From the NCBI GenBank assembly GCA_920105625.2, contig OV050030.1, positions 171,861,315 through 171,925,314 on the forward strand: a stretch of DNA of 64,000 nucleotides, given 5' to 3'. How positions within the stretch are numbered: position 1 is the first letter of the stretch; each line of letters opens with the position of its first letter. The notes under the pieces are model-generated. The model was given only the letters and a program-made list of their open reading frames with translations, ran no database searches and was not told where the DNA came from. Position numbers and translations under genes: made by a program. This DNA comes from Clusia tigrina. Lineage: Eukaryota; Arthropoda; Insecta; Diptera; Clusiidae. Shown piece after piece: positions 43,587 through 55,736 of this stretch.

Positions 43587-43880
43587 GTTTAATTTTTAAC
43601 GAGCATATAAGATAGTTTGATCATCCTGATGCAGGACAGCGACAATTGCGAAGTTACTTGCATATGTGAGTAATTTAAATTTTTTTCTCATGTCAGTACA
43701 TTTTTAAGAGGCTTCTACCATGATTTGTCTCAACTTCTCGAATGCATTAGTGTATTTAGGATGTTGGAAAACAAGCTCGACATTTTCCCTAAGAAAATCT
43801 GTAGTTACTGAGCCACTTTTACGTAGACTCTCATAAACTTGCGGCAGTAGGCAGTGGTGGATTGTGTTTGGTAATTTCAG
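43587..43880 (-). pseudogene. Ty3/gypsy RT-RNase H fragment (copy 2)
   Basis: The same fragment as 19671-19960 but reading slightly better: LRENVELVFQHPKYTNAFEKL-QIMVEAS and YASNFAIVAVLHQDDQTILYA. It extends a few codons further left. Degenerate. Confidence 0.65.
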
Positions 43881-44067
43881 TTCTAATTATACCCTTTACC
43901 TACTCAACCATGTTCTAGCATTCGAGAAAAATCGAATCGAAATTGCAAATCGAATGAATTAGTTTTTAGTGTTCTGCATTTCACTTGGAATGGGTGAATT
44001 CGAAGATCTTTCGAATTTACATAAAAACAGCAGAGCGGTATCTAATACATTTGTTGGTTTGAGAAAA

Positions 44068-45000
44068 ATGAAATTTGTAACAATAAAAATGCGTACTGCT
44101 TTAATTATAATTTTATTACATGAGAGACAAAACAAAAGATAGTAAAGAAAACATTAAAAGGCAAAGACTCAGGAACAATTGCAATATTTTGGAAATGCCG
44201 CATGGGCAGTAAGTGCACAATTTTACTTAAATTATTGGAAATAATTTTTTAACTGTTGAACATTTTTAGATTCGTCATGAATTTCCACGGCAACAAAGAT
44301 GCATTCAAGATGTTGTTGGAGCTGATTACTCCATGCCTTACATATAGTTCCATTAATTTCCAACTTGCTGCTACCCTGCGATTCTTGGGAGATGGGGTGG
44401 TCAAACGATACGCAGATATATAAATGCTTTGCAAAATTTCAAATACAATGTTGAATATCCTGTAGGAAAAAATTTGTGGCACTTGGATAAGCTTAAATAA
44501 GTTAAAAGGACACATTCAACATACCTGGAGTTGTAGTATTGTATGTTGTGTATTGTATGTTTTCTATTTGCATAGAATATTTCCATTGAACATTTCAGGA
44601 TGTGTTGACGGGACAATTTATCAAACGAATTACCACACCATCTCTTTTTTACGATAGAAAGGGATACTTCAGCATAAATGTCATGCAAAAGGAAATTGTT
44701 GTTTTTGTTAAGCAAATGCATATATTCACACTGAATATTTCAAATAAGCGATTATAATATGGTTGTAACAGCTGTAAATGACCGAACCCCAGGATCTAGC
44801 CACGATGCACTCATCTGGAGGCTAAGCAAAGATAGATCATATGTTTTTTCAAAATATGAAAGATGTGACCGAGGCTCATGACTTTTGGGTGATACTGGTT
44901 GCGCGTTGGAACCTTTCGTAGTTACACAGTACTGAAATGTAGAGGCTGGAACGCGAGCAACGTCTGCAGTTCGTGCTTTTAATGTAAACAAATGTAGAAT
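44068..45000 (+). pseudogene. PIF/Harbinger transposase H1 (copy 2)
   Basis: Exon 1 is 44068-44208, and a 61-bp intron 44209-44269 shows the same GTAAGT and TTTTTAG ends as copy 1. Exon 2 reads NFHGNKDAFKMLLELITP and LRFLGDG, a better match to Harbinger than copy 1. The CVDGT, RKGYFSINV, SSHDALIWR and GDTGCALEPFVV motifs lie at 44600-44920. One base more than copy 1 in exon 1 shifts the frame. Confidence 0.78.
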
Positions 45001-45334
45001 GTGAGAGTGTAGTATGTAGTTATGTATGAGGTAAGGTAAATGTAAAATGTATTTATGTATAGATGACTCCTCCAAATATTAGATTTTTGCAGTCTCTGCA
45101 AATGGATCAAAGTTTTTTAGGTATTTGCATTGTAGAAATCCTTATCATTTAATTTTATATTTGTTACATTTTTTGATCTATTTCAGTACCAAGACTTATT
45201 ACTATTATTACAATAACTATCAAGGTAAGTACAATAATAAATGTGTACACATATGTAGTGGATTTGTTTATGTACTCCAAATATTATATTTGTTTTCTGT
45301 TGTTTAAGAGTTTGTTGTGTAAAAGTTGTTCTAA

Positions 45335-45702
45335 CCTTAAACAAAAAATGCCTTAGATTACTCTCTGGAGCATTAACAGGCCACTTCGCCTGCAACAAAC
45401 ACTTACACAAAATAGGTATATCTAGCACGAGCACTTGCAGATTCTGCTGTGATGAAGAGGAGTCTGTGGGACACTTAATCACCAACTGTGATGCATTAGG
45501 CCACAGGAGGCACAGGATCTTAGGTTCCTATATACTAGAAGATGAAGACCTTCAAATGCTCTCTCCAAAGGAGCTGGTCCGATTCCTTGATATACTAAGT
45601 ATACTAAATAATTAAGTACGAAGGGGCGCACAATAGATCAAGTTGGTCGCAGTGCATAAAGGCCTTAGCCTAACCCGTTCAACCATTACCATTACCATTA
45701 CC
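45335..45702 (+). mobile_element. LINE 3' tail (copy 2)
   Basis: 368 bp, the same length and same 14-bp target duplication as copy 1 (45321-45334 and 45703-45716). It carries the CRFCCDEEESVGHLITNC knuckle and CATTACC repeat tail. No in-frame start; it is a 5'-truncated insertion. Confidence 0.85.
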
Positions 45703-45716
45703 AAAAGTTGTTCTAA

Positions 45717-46900
45717 ATATACGGCTTCCTTTACTGCAGTTGTTAGCGCCATATATTCGGTCCTTGTACTGCTAAGAGCGACAGATGACTGCTTCTTTGA
45801 CTCATACGAAAATACACCACTAGATAAGAAAAATGCATAACCTATATATGATTTACGATAACTCGCATCGCCTCCACAGTTTGCATCCACACAGCACTCG
45901 ATCAGACTACCTGTGCTATGGTATCTTAACTGCTTGTACTGCGTTGCGCACAGATACCATAGTATGCGCTGAGGATCGTTATCTCTTTGTGTTAGTGTGC
46001 ATACAGAATGCAGAATGTCGCGTCGCGTACATATAGCCAAATACATAACAGATTCTATAAGCGATTGACTGCACCTGGTCAGCTCTCTTGTAGCTGCTGT
46101 TATTGCAATTAACCTGCTGTCCTGGATCCATAGGAATAGCGATCTGTCGGCACTCCTTCATACCATGCTCGCGCAGTAATTTTTGTATGTGTAACTTTTG
46201 ACTAAATGCGGTACCTCCAGTTTCACCATCTTGTTCGACTTCCAAACTCAGCAAATGTTGAACAGTCCTTTTGTCGACTACTTTTGCTTCGTTCGAAATC
46301 ATCCCTTTTACTTGCTGAATTTGGTATATTTGATACAAGCAATCAGTAGATCATCAACATAGATAGCAATAATGCTCAATTGATCTTCATGGTGTTTGAT
46401 GTATACACTTGGCTCGCTCTCACATGGCTGGAAAGCAATCCTCTTTAATATGCGGTTCGGAAAGCGCTTGTCAACAAGCATCTCAGATTGACTCATAAAA
46501 ATTTCATCGCATAATTCGCTGTTTAAGAATGCGGCAGTTACATCCATTTCGTGAAGATGCAGACCATATTCCGCCGCAATCGCGAATACCATTCTGATTG
46601 TGCGGTACCGTACAACTAGTGAAAACGTTTTCGTGTAGTTAATACCATAATTCTGTGAACAGCAATTCGCAACTAACCTCGCTTTAAACCGCTTCATAGC
46701 GCAATCCCTGTCCCTATTTACCGCGAACACTGCTTTATTACATACAACTTTTTGTCGTTTGGGAAACTGCAAGTTCCCATGTTTCGTTTTTCAATAGACT
46801 TGTGTTCAAATTTCATAGGTTCGTACCATTTATTTGCTAATTCACTGGACAATGCCTCATTCATTGACTCAGGCACTTTCATATTATCAGTATTCATCAA
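45717..46900 (-). pseudogene. CP reverse transcriptase and RNase H (copy 2)
   Basis: The same block order as copy 1: KARLVANCCSQNYGINYTKTFS, MDVTAAFLN, IYVDDLLIA, MYLAICTRRDILHSV and DANCGGDASYRKSYIGYAF. It differs from copy 1 at scattered residues and shares the frame breaks near 46770, 46330 and 46046, so these breaks predate the duplication. Confidence 0.9.
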
Positions 46901-46914
46901 ACGGAAATAATTGT

Positions 46915-47675
46915 ATTCTCTTTTGAGTCTACCAGGTCCTTCAGAACGAATTATAGTTGGCTTACCTGGACCTCACTTTATAGCAACTATTACTGCTCTT
47001 TCTTCCTCTGCAGATTTAAACCCACCATCACTTTTCTCTGACTTCACTTCGGTAATAGCTGTTGCTATAGCTTCGATTTCGCCCATAGTCGTTTTCTGTT
47101 CCGTTTTGTTACCTCCGCTGACTTTTGTACTACTGTTCAACTACATTTGTGCCTTACGCGTTGCAACTGCTACCTGCACGTCTAGCTCACCACACTATTT
47201 CGTTTCTATCGTTTCCATAAAGTATGCACTCATGCTTCTACTCACAATTAGCTCCCTCCACAATCAAACAGCCTATATGCCTAAGATGTGTCATAGTAAC
47301 CGACTATTGTATACTCTTTACCTCTTGGTTTGAATTTATCACGTTTTCGCTATTCCACAGCGATGAATGAGACAAATGTTCGTAAATGCGATACTATTAG
47401 TTTATGACCATACCATGCTTCGTACAGAATCTAATGCTTTAATATGCCGCAGTGTGAACTGCCTCTGCCCGGCACTAAGCTGCATGCACCTTGCTATTTC
47501 AATAAGCGAGCTGGTAAACCTGTCTGCCACCGCGTTTTGTTAGGGCATATAGGACAGTGTCAGTTGTCACAAAATTCAATTTTCTTTAAGAAATACATCG
47601 AAAATCTTGTTAAAGAATTCAGTACCGTTATCACTTCGAAGAATTTTGCTCTGCAAACCCGGTACGAATAGAACT
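46915..47675 (-). pseudogene. CP integrase (copy 2)
   Basis: Nearly identical to 23540-24300, with the same LRSDNGTEFF, QNAVADRF and EYTIVGYYDTS blocks and the same stops. The stops were present before duplication. Confidence 0.72.
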
Positions 47676-48633
47676 TCAACGAGTGTGATGTCATACTGCT
47701 ATATTTTTAAAAGCACAATTCCTTTGCCTACTGCTAACATTTTGTTGTCGCCGATAAGTATGATCGCTTCTTCATACAGCTCGAACTCCTGAATCATGTT
47801 GCGGTCGCATCACAAATATGAAGAGGCATCGCTGTCAACGAACCAAGCATTGGCATGTGAAATGTTGTTGCTGAGTGCCGCTAGCAATCCGTTATTTTTG
47901 CTGTTGTTTGCTGTTGCTTTTGTTCTCGTGCTTTTTCTCTACACTGAGCAACACAAATGTTCCTTTTTGCCAAAAATTGTAACATTTTAATTAAACCGTT
48001 TACTGTTATCGTTGTTGTTGCTTAGGGTATTCGCGTCTCGTTTTGCATTCCCAGAATACTTCTCTATTGCGCCTGTATTTTCTATTGCCATGAACGCTTG
48101 CACGCTAAATTCTGCATATTCGGAACTGCATGTTTTACGTCGCTCGCCGTCTTCTATCAACTTTATTTGTACCGCACTTAGTGCTTGTAGCTCATCGCGA
48201 GATTCCAATCCGACGACAACATTTTCGAATGATTTCGGCAGACTAGCGAGGAGCATTATTACAAATAATTCCTCTTGGAGACCAACACCAATTTCTGCAA
48301 GCCTCTCTGCGACTATGAAAAATAGTAAACATTTGGCTGAACAGACTCACAATCGTTCATTCGCATTCCAAGTAACTGGTTGAATAACGTTACTTTTCTC
48401 ACTGGTATTTAAGCCTATAAATCATATGTAGAGTATTCCATGCTTCGTTTGCCATCTTGCAGTTCTTGACATGGTTTATTTGCATTATTCCATAATTATT
48501 ATCGCCATGAATTTTTCATTCTTTTTTTCCATGTCAGCGTCAGCCACTGGACGAAGTGCTTCTGCACACTGCACGTCCAAGAGTCATAATTTGACTCATC
48601 CAACTTTTCAATGTTAAACTGACACAAACTCAT
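47676..48633 (-). pseudogene. gag: CP gag and protease (copy 2, with gag start)
   Basis: The gag start is ATG 48631-48633, reading MSLCQFNIEKLDESNYDSW, the L..NY..W motif of Copia gag. It continues through WLTLTWKKRM, a broken stretch, NCKMANEAWNTLHMIY and LLASLPKSFENVVVGLESRDEL (48256-47987). The protease motif is as in copy 1 (FVDSDASSYL). The N-terminal part is unique to this copy. Confidence 0.82.
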
Positions 48634-48764
48634 ATTTTGATAACAATTTTTGTATGCGCTCTTTACTTTAATTCGACTCAGAAAATCTGACTTCTAATCA
48701 AATTCTAAATTAATTAAACAATTCACAGTCTTTTCTTTGCTTTACTTGTGCTCAGGAATTCGCA

Positions 48765-48779
48765 CCTGGGCCCATAACC
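48765..48779 (-). other. CP primer-binding site (half of initiator tRNA-Met)
   Basis: The minus strand reads GGTTATGGGCCCAGG next to the 5' LTR. CCTGGGCCCATAACC is the anticodon stem-loop text of insect initiator tRNA-Met, the primer half used by copia. Confidence 0.75.
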
Positions 48780-49003
48780 TGCTAGAAAATATTTAATGTG
48801 TATCCAAGTACAAAGTCACTTTTAGTTATAGAATAGAATAAAGTTTTATTGTGTGTATTGTTTCACAGTTGAAGAGAAAGTAAGTTAAAAATTAAGTTAA
48901 CAATAAAGAGAAAACAAAAAAGTGTGAGTACGTTATGAAAATAAACAGTGTCTCGTGGATATATGAGTTGCTCACAGGGTTGTATTTTCAATATAATTCA
49001 ACA
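48780..49003 (-). repeat. CP 5' LTR (224 bp)
   Basis: Homologous to the 3' LTR at 21424-21648. Its outer end TTCAACA is followed by GCAAT. Confidence 0.85.
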
Positions 49004-49428
49004 GCAATGTTACATTTTTACTTGAACTAGATTTATATAAGTTATTGGCACCATAATGCTTTCAAAAAACTTATCGATTTTGTTACCAAAGGAATATTCT
49101 CCAATGCTGGATTTACACGATTTAAATTATTTGACATTAGGGGTATTCAGACTTAGCTCGGTATTCGGTGAAACTTCCAAATGTTAACGCACTTTATCTA
49201 CTCATTCTCGATAAAATTATAAAGAAGTTGCAGACCAGCTGTTTGCAGTTGATAATGTAGTATATTGAATAATATGTCAAAATAAAGTGAAAAAAGAAAA
49301 ATGTATAGCATGTACAAATTATGTTGATTCAAAGTAAATTGATACAAGTGAAATAAAATATTAGTTACTATATGTATACATTTTTTTTATTGGCGTAGAT
49401 ATTTTCAGCGATGATCAATATATAGTGG

Positions 49429-49734
49429 ATGACCTTGGACGAACTGTACAAAGATTTACAGATAGTGGAAAAGTATCGCCGAAGCCTGAACAGCACGGTT
49501 CCAAAATGTATTCATTGGTGCGAAATCATTTTAACTTCAATGGATGAAACCGGTTTCGGGAGACTATGCTTTCAGAGACTGTTCAGAGAAGTAATTTCAC
49601 GTATATTTGCAGCTAGCTATCGTTCTAGTTAGACTAGGTTCATGTGGAGAGAGTGCATCGATCAGGAAAATAGCTCCTGTATTTGGAATAAGTGATGGCG
49701 GCACGCTTAATTTAATCACTCGAGGAGTTTCAGT
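49429..49734 (+). pseudogene. H2 transposase, N-terminal part (copy 2)
   Basis: It reads DELYKDLQIVEKYRRSLN, LFREVISRIFAASYRSS, then CGESASIRKIAPVFGISDGGT in a shifted frame. It is interrupted by L1 at GAGTTTCAGT (49725-49734). Confidence 0.7.
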
Positions 49735-49749
49735 AAAAAAAAATTAAGA

Positions 49750-50506
49750 ATTACTAATACGAAACCTAACATACCGCTTATCAATAATAGTGACGGTAGC
49801 ATCCTAACCTCTGACGAAGATCAACTCGCGCGCTGGAGAGAATTTTTCGTAGACAGCAGCGTAGACGCAGAAAACAACACTGCATCCTTCTTTGCTGAAC
49901 AGCGAAGAAGAAACCCAAGCAGAAATATCCCTGCCGACCCGTCCACCACAGAAGAAATCAGCCTAGCAATCCATAAGCTAAAATTCAACAAAGATGCTGG
50001 ACCTGACGAACTTCCTGATGATCTCTCACGCACTCTACCCTATCATGCATAACATCTGGACATCTACAACCATCCCCACTGACTAGATAGAGGGAGTCAT
50101 AATCACTATCCCAAAAAAATGCGATCTCAGCCAATGTAAAAATTGGAGGGGCATAACCCTTCTCAACTCCATCCTGAAAAACCTAGCTCTTATTATCTTA
50201 GATAGAGTGTCAAGTGTACTCAACAGCCAGTTACGGCGTGACCAAAATGGGTTCAGACCAAACCGATCTTGCGTAGACCAGATCAACATTTTACACATAA
50301 TTGTGGAGCAATCTGTCGAATGGAGATCGCCACTATTTCTCCTTTTCGTGGACTTCGAACGTGCGTTTGACACGGTTAACAGAGATGCAATATGGCGCTA
50401 TCTACAAAATTGCGGAGTTCCGGACATATCATCAAGCTCATTAAGGCCCTATATAAAGAGGCGAACCTAAGTGTGCGTTATAAAGGTAAAAATAGTGCCA
50501 ACTTTA
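49750..50506 (+). pseudogene. L1 reverse transcriptase, first part (copy 2)
   Basis: Clearer than copy 1: TTEEISLAIHKLKFNKDAGPDEL, then IITIPKKCDLSQCKNWRG, LLNSILKNLALIILDRVSSVL, RDQNGFRPNRSCVDQI and FLLFVDFERAFDTVNRDAI with the first catalytic Asp. Frames change several times. Confidence 0.84.
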
Positions 50507-50510
50507 ATAT

Positions 50511-51083
50511 TGTTACGAAATTGCCCTCTTGACAATTTACTCTGTTAAAAAAATTGCCCTCCTGACAATTCCTCTAACTCTCTGTAGTCGGACTCGTACC
50601 ACTGGATTGCGTAGTAATCAAACACGCGCTGGTTAAATTAAAATAATTAGCTTTATTTAATTATTGCTATTTACACATTTAATATTAGGCTTAAAGTTTA
50701 CTTAGTTATTATTTGCACTTTATTTACTAATGAATTTCATCACTTTGTAAATCACAAATACTGCTGCTTTGATTATAATGGTTGATGTACTGTACTGTAC
50801 TGTTACGGTCTCTGATCTACTGCATTCGACTTTGAACAATCTTGTCGCTTTTATAGTTTTCGAATGGTTGGAGTAGAAAATTCCACGATATTCTCGTATT
50901 TTCTAGAAGTTTGTATCCACTTCGACAGAGGTCGAGAATATTCTTTTTGATATTACCGACAATGGTTCTTGAATAAGCTTTTATTCGAATAGTTCGCATC
51001 TTGACTCACAGGGGGCATTCATTCCCAAACTCAGATGGGATCCTGAAAGTATGCAATCACATTCACTGTGCTATCTCGTTTCA
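50511..51083 (-). repeat. G4 solo LTR
   Basis: 573 bp, starting TGTTACG and ending TTTCA on this strand, with ATAT on both sides (50507-50510, 51084-51087). It sits at exactly the same L1 site as the complete G4 in copy 1. Confidence 0.92.
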
Positions 51084-51087
51084 ATAT

Positions 51088-51461
51088 AAATAGAGGCGTT
51101 AGGCAGGGGTGCGTTCTGTCACCACTGTTGTTTATAGTGGTCTTGGATGATGTCCTTAGGCGTACTAATGCAGAGACAGAGGAGGGGCTGCAGTGGAGAT
51201 TAAACCAAAAGCTCAGCGACTTGGACTATGCTGATGACATCTGCTTCATGACGCACATGTTAGCAGGCGCCTCGTCAAGAATACGCCAACTAGCCGTAAA
51301 CGCTTATGCAGTTGGCCTCAAAATTAACTTCTCCAAAACTAAACTTTTGCGACTGCAAACTGCAAATACATCTCCACTTACTGTACTGACAAATGACAAC
51401 TCCACCATCAACATTAAGGCCGTTGACAATTTCTGCTACCTTGGTAGCTACATAACAAAAT
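51088..51461 (+). pseudogene. L1 reverse transcriptase, second part (copy 2)
   Basis: NRGVRQGCVLSPLLF, LDYADDICFMTH, GLKINFSKTK and CYLGSYITK, the same domain as 29519 onward. It ends at the J insertion site, where ATAACAAAATA (51451-51461) is the target duplication. Confidence 0.87.
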
Positions 51462-51472
51462 AATTTTTTTTT

Positions 51473-51889
51473 TAAACTCCAGTTTTATTTGCATTCTACC
51501 CCTTGGGGCAATAATCAAATTAAATAACAATATTAAACAACTACATATATAAATACACAAGTAATTTTTTAAATAGTTATTTAAATCAACACGAGGAAAA
51601 GGAGTCATTGCTAATCTCCCATAAGCAGAACTATTGCGTTAGAAAATTATTACTCTAAATTGAGTGGTGTTGCTCGCTTTAGTCGCCGTGTTGTGCCTGT
51701 CCTCTCCAGAAGATTTGAAGCTAGTATATTAGGATACTTACTTAGTCGTTAAAGATATTTATTGCTGTATCTGGATATTTCCTCATCGATAGTAGGGATG
51801 TTTAGGTCGTGACGTATTATATCATTCCTGACGAGCCATGGCGAATTTACTATCATGCGTAATACTTTTGAATGGAAACTCTCAATCAT
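51473..51889 (-). pseudogene. J ORF2 C-terminus and 3' UTR
   Basis: Minus-strand text IESFHSKVLRMIVNSPWLVRNDII and LNIPTIDEE, then a basic end with TRRLKRATPL. This is the Jockey ORF2 tail. It is separated from the rest of ORF2 by the mini-me-like insertion at 51890. Confidence 0.8.
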
Positions 51890-52975
51890 TATACCCTTTA
51901 CCTCTAAAAAAGGAAAATAGGGTATACTAACTTTGTGCTTTTGAGAGGGGTTGCAATTTCAAGAAGAAGGCGTGGTAGGTATGAACATATATCCAGATAT
52001 GATCAGAATCACTTTCTAAGCAATTTTTATTTTGTCCGTCCGTCTGTCCATCTGTCCGTCTGTGGCCACTTTTTTTCTACACCGTTAGAGCTATCTTAAT
52101 GAAATTTTGCAAAAGTGTAGCCTGTACAAAGATACAAAACCAGATTGCTTATATGGGCCGAACTTTTTTCACCTTTTTTAAAATGACTATAACTTCGGTC
52201 CAATTGACGGAATCGTGACATTATTTGGCAGATATAGAGATGTGGGTCCTACTAAACACTGTGCAAAAAGTGGGCAGTATATATTAACTGCCACGCTCAC
52301 TATTAACAAATATTAATAAATTAAGATCTGGTAGAGATTTACGGACGAAATTGTACGGGAAGGAACATGTGGATATTATAAAGCTATCTGCAACAAATGG
52401 GGCTGATCAGAGAAAAGACACGCCCACTTTTGATATAGGGAACTTTCGGGTCTAAAATAAAATTAGCCTACCTATGCTCGTATTGATGCCAGCGGAATAA
52501 ATATTGGCAGAAACATACATGCGGTCCATAATATTGTGTGTGCAGAATATGGAAATCATAATACAACTGCCACGCCCACAATTAGCCAAAAATCTTTACT
52601 GTGTTCCTATTAAAGATTTATCAATGAAATTTCAGAGGAAGGTTGCGGGGACTAACATTAATTATCACACCAAAAATGGGCGTGTTATTTGTACAGCCAC
52701 GCCCACTATTGACATGTTATTATAACTTGCGACCTATAAAATATTTTTTTGACGAAATTTTATATTAGTGGTTATATTGACATTAGAAAGCCATGCACAA
52801 GAAATGGGGTCGATATAATCACATCAAGGTACCCTACCAAAAATAACCGTGAATATGTTTCTAATGATGATTTATGAAGAAAACATCCTCTTTGTTGAAC
52901 TCGCACACACAAGAAAAGGTAAAGGGTATTTCGAAGTCGGTCTAACCTGACTTCAGACTTCTATACTCGTTTTTG
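51890..52975 (+). mobile_element. mini-me-like repeat M1 in J
   Basis: It begins ATACCCTTTACCTCTAAAAAAGG and ends GGTAAAGGGTATTTCGAAGTCGG..TATACTCG. It contains the GTCY tract GTCCGTCCGTCTGTCCATCTGTCCGTCTG (52036-52064) and TA-rich text, plus several GCCACGCCCAC repeats. No ORF of note. It interrupts J ORF2 without a clear target duplication. Confidence 0.65.
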
Positions 52976-54600
52976 TATTAGTTTTTGCCTCTGAACCCCA
53001 TAGCTGTATACCATATGTCCATATTGTTTTAGGATTGTGTTATAAACGAGCAGTTTATTGTAAAGCGATAACTGGGATTTATACCCCAAGAGCCAATATG
53101 AGGAAGTAAGCTTGATTCCAAGCTGTTTTCTCTTCGTAAGAATATGCTACTGCCATGTCAGACGTCAATCAAGATGCAGCCCTAAATATTTGTCGTCTTC
53201 GAATTGGGGCAGTTGACAATCATTTAGTATCACTGATGGACAAGTCTTCTTTTTTAAGCTGAAGGTTACTTGCATACACTTAGTTGCATTCATCTTAATC
53301 CTCCATTTACTTGGAGATTTGGAGCTTATCCAAGCTTCCTTGGAGATAATTTGATTGAGTATTATCTCCTTTTTGAGTAGAATTGGTTTAAGTTTGTTTA
53401 ACAGGAGCTTTTCAAACATTTTGGAAACAATTGGCAAAAGGCTAATTGATCTATAAGAAGTGACTTCCTCCAAGGGCTTCCCGGGTTTAGGGATGACAAT
53501 AATTTCAGCCACTTTCCATTGACGCGGAAAATATCCACATCTAATTATTGCATTGAAGAGATAGGTAAGATATTTTATTCCTTTATTTGGTATTTCCTTT
53601 AGTATTATACCTGTTATCAGATCATAGCCCGGTGCCATTTTCACATTCAGTGTCCTGTGCACAGCGTTATGTATTTCCTTTTTTTTGTTAATGGCGTGAT
53701 AGGTAACTCTAATTGTCCTGGACTATTGAGAAGATTAAATATCTCCTTTTCCTCTTGCTGTGAAGTTGTTGGGAACGGCTTAAAGACCCCAGTAAGGTGT
53801 TTGGCAAATGTAATTGCTTTCTCCTTATCAGTTTTTGCCCAGGAGCCATTTTCGCTTTTGATAGGAGGAGCACGGGTTGTCGGTTGCTTCAGCTTTTTTG
53901 TCGCCTTCCAAAGTGAGTAATCTGTGGTCTTTTTGCGTACAAAGTGGACATCTAGTGCTGTATTTCTTCATTCTGCTTCTGCGCCAAGTACCGCTTAAGG
54001 TTTTTTGGAGCTCTAGTAAAATTATTTTTGTCTTTCGGATGCCTGATACTTTGCCCCAACCTTCCTAGTTTGCGTTTTTTGTGGGTTGACCTGTTGACAC
54101 GTGTGTAAGGTTGTATTGTTGCATTGTTTTTAGTAGCTCTCTTCCTTTCGGATTGATAGTCCGAGAACCCAAAAATTGGTGTTTAGCGTTGAAATCACCA
54201 CCAGCTAAAAATCATACACCTAAAGTTTGAAAAAAATGGTAATATCGCTCTTTTTAATGGAATACCTCGGAGGGCATTACACTGATGTTATGGTTAGCGG
54301 TCCATACTGGTTCTGTATTGTTATGCTTGTTGCTTGAATGTGAGATTTTTCATAATTGTTTTGTATTGTATGTTTTCTTTTGTTTTTAATGATGATAGCA
54401 GTACCACCGCGTGCTGTGCCGGCTGGATGATTTGTGTGATATATTGTACTGACTTATTTTTAAGAAGCTCTTGCTTGTGAAGTGTGTCTAAGATATTAGC
54501 ATTATGTCAATGTTGCTCTGTTCCATAAATGTTTTGACTTAATTACTATGACGAGAAAGCCCGTGCACATTCCATACCGCAATTTGAAGTTTTTGTTCCA
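52976..54600 (-). pseudogene. J ORF2, first unit: endonuclease and RT with core deletion
   Basis: Endonuclease text from 54600: QIAVWNVHGLSRHSN, IDIMLI-THFTSKS-KI, and LAGGDFNAKHQFLGSRTINPKGRELL (about 54200-54130), the Jockey EN signature. RT follows (53662-53340): APGYDLITGIILKEIP, WKVAEIIVIPKPGKP, SYRSISLLPIVSKMFEKLLL. The frame then jumps from LLKKEIILNQ to SKWRIKMNATKCMQVTF, so blocks with DFAFDKV and YADD are missing. The connection region continues to 52976. Several stops. Confidence 0.83.
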
Positions 54601-54759
54601 TTAAGTCAGTTTAGAGATCACTGTTGTTAATAAAATGAGCATTGTTCCCATTTGTTCCATAAGGCTATTTAGCATACTCTTTAATTCAGTCATGTAATTT
54701 GATTGACGTGGGGCGATTGATTTTGACTTTGCTAGTTTAGAGTTTGCTCTTGTTGCATA

Positions 54760-55570
54760 CTCTGTTTGGCGATTTGCGCATATGTGCAACCTGTTTGGCT
54801 TTCGGAATCTGGGGACTTGTTAAAATTACTGTTTTCAAACACTTTCTGCTTTAGCGTGGGGAATGTTTTTTGCTGTAATACTTTGTACACATTACAGTCT
54901 CTGTAATTAGCCGGGTGGTTTCACATCCTGTGATTTGCATGATTGCCAACGAATTTAACACATCGAGGAGTATGGTTGCAATATTTTCTAGTGTGGTCAT
55001 ACCTCTGACATATTGTGCACTGAGCTATTTCCCTTTTTTATTTGGTGGTTCGAATTTTATTTTTGTGTGCATAATTGCTTCAATTTTATAAATGTCTGTA
55101 TTATTTTTGTTTTTTGTTAAGTTGACATAAATCATCGACAACGGATGCTTTGTAATTCTTTGTTTTATATTTGAAGCGTTTGTAACATCGAATCCCAACC
55201 TAGTTATTTCCTCTTTTATTTCTTCTGTTGATATTGTGTGGTGTAGCCATTTTAATACTACGCTAAAGTCTTTTTCCTGTTTTGGTTTATATGTATGGAA
55301 TTCTGTGTTCTTTTCAGCCAGAGCTTTTGTAATAGTTTTGTACCCTTCTCCTGACTTTGGTTGAATTTTAACGTCGCTATCTTTTGGGAATTTGGGCTGG
55401 TATTCATTCTTGGCAATGGTTTTTAGCAGTTGTAGTAACGGTTGAGCATTATTTACTCCAGAGACGTAGATTGGAGGACGTTTCGGGACTCTTTGGTCCC
55501 TTTCTTGTGGACTAGTACCGTCGATTTCAAATTCTGATAGTATCGCAAATCTATTTGAGCTAGCTGGCAA
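54760..55570 (-). pseudogene. J ORF1 (gag-like), first unit
   Basis: The frame 55570-55025 (181 codons) has a Pro/Arg-rich start (RVPKRPPIYVSGV), YKTITKALAEKNTEFHTY and FSVVLKWLHHTIS-EEIKEEI, the RRM-like core of Jockey/TART gag. After a stop at 55025, cysteine knuckles follow in other frames (YDHTRKYCNHTPRCVKFVGNH, 54990-54920). It likely packages LINE RNA. Confidence 0.85.
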
Positions 55571-55736
55571 ATCAAGCTAGTAGTCCACTAGTTTTGACTG
55601 TTTTTGTTTATATAGTGTTTTCTGCGCTTGATCAAGCGCGTTTAGGGGTTTGGTTTTTTTCACTACAGGAATGTGTACACGACATTTATATTGTGGATCG
55701 GTTTGAATATTTTCTACTGGGTGTTTTATTGTAAAG
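55571..55736 (-). other. J 5' UTR part, first unit
   Basis: Homologous to 59960-60125. It stops at TTTTATTGT and is joined directly to the inside of a mini-me-like repeat at 55737, the duplication breakpoint. Confidence 0.7.

Larger units (their letters stand above)
45321..49003 (-). mobile_element. Copia-like element CP (copy 2, 3' LTR lost)
   Basis: It retains the 5' LTR, primer-binding site, gag start and pol. The 3' end is cut at 45320 by a deletion reaching the target duplication of the LINE tail. GCAAT follows the 5' LTR (49004-49008) and equals the GCAAT before the 3' LTR in copy 1. Confidence 0.88.

Noticed and set aside
52036..52064. GTCY microsatellite considered as a stand-alone satellite
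   Set aside because: It occurs at a fixed place inside the mini-me-like repeat and again at 43171-43205, so it is part of that element.
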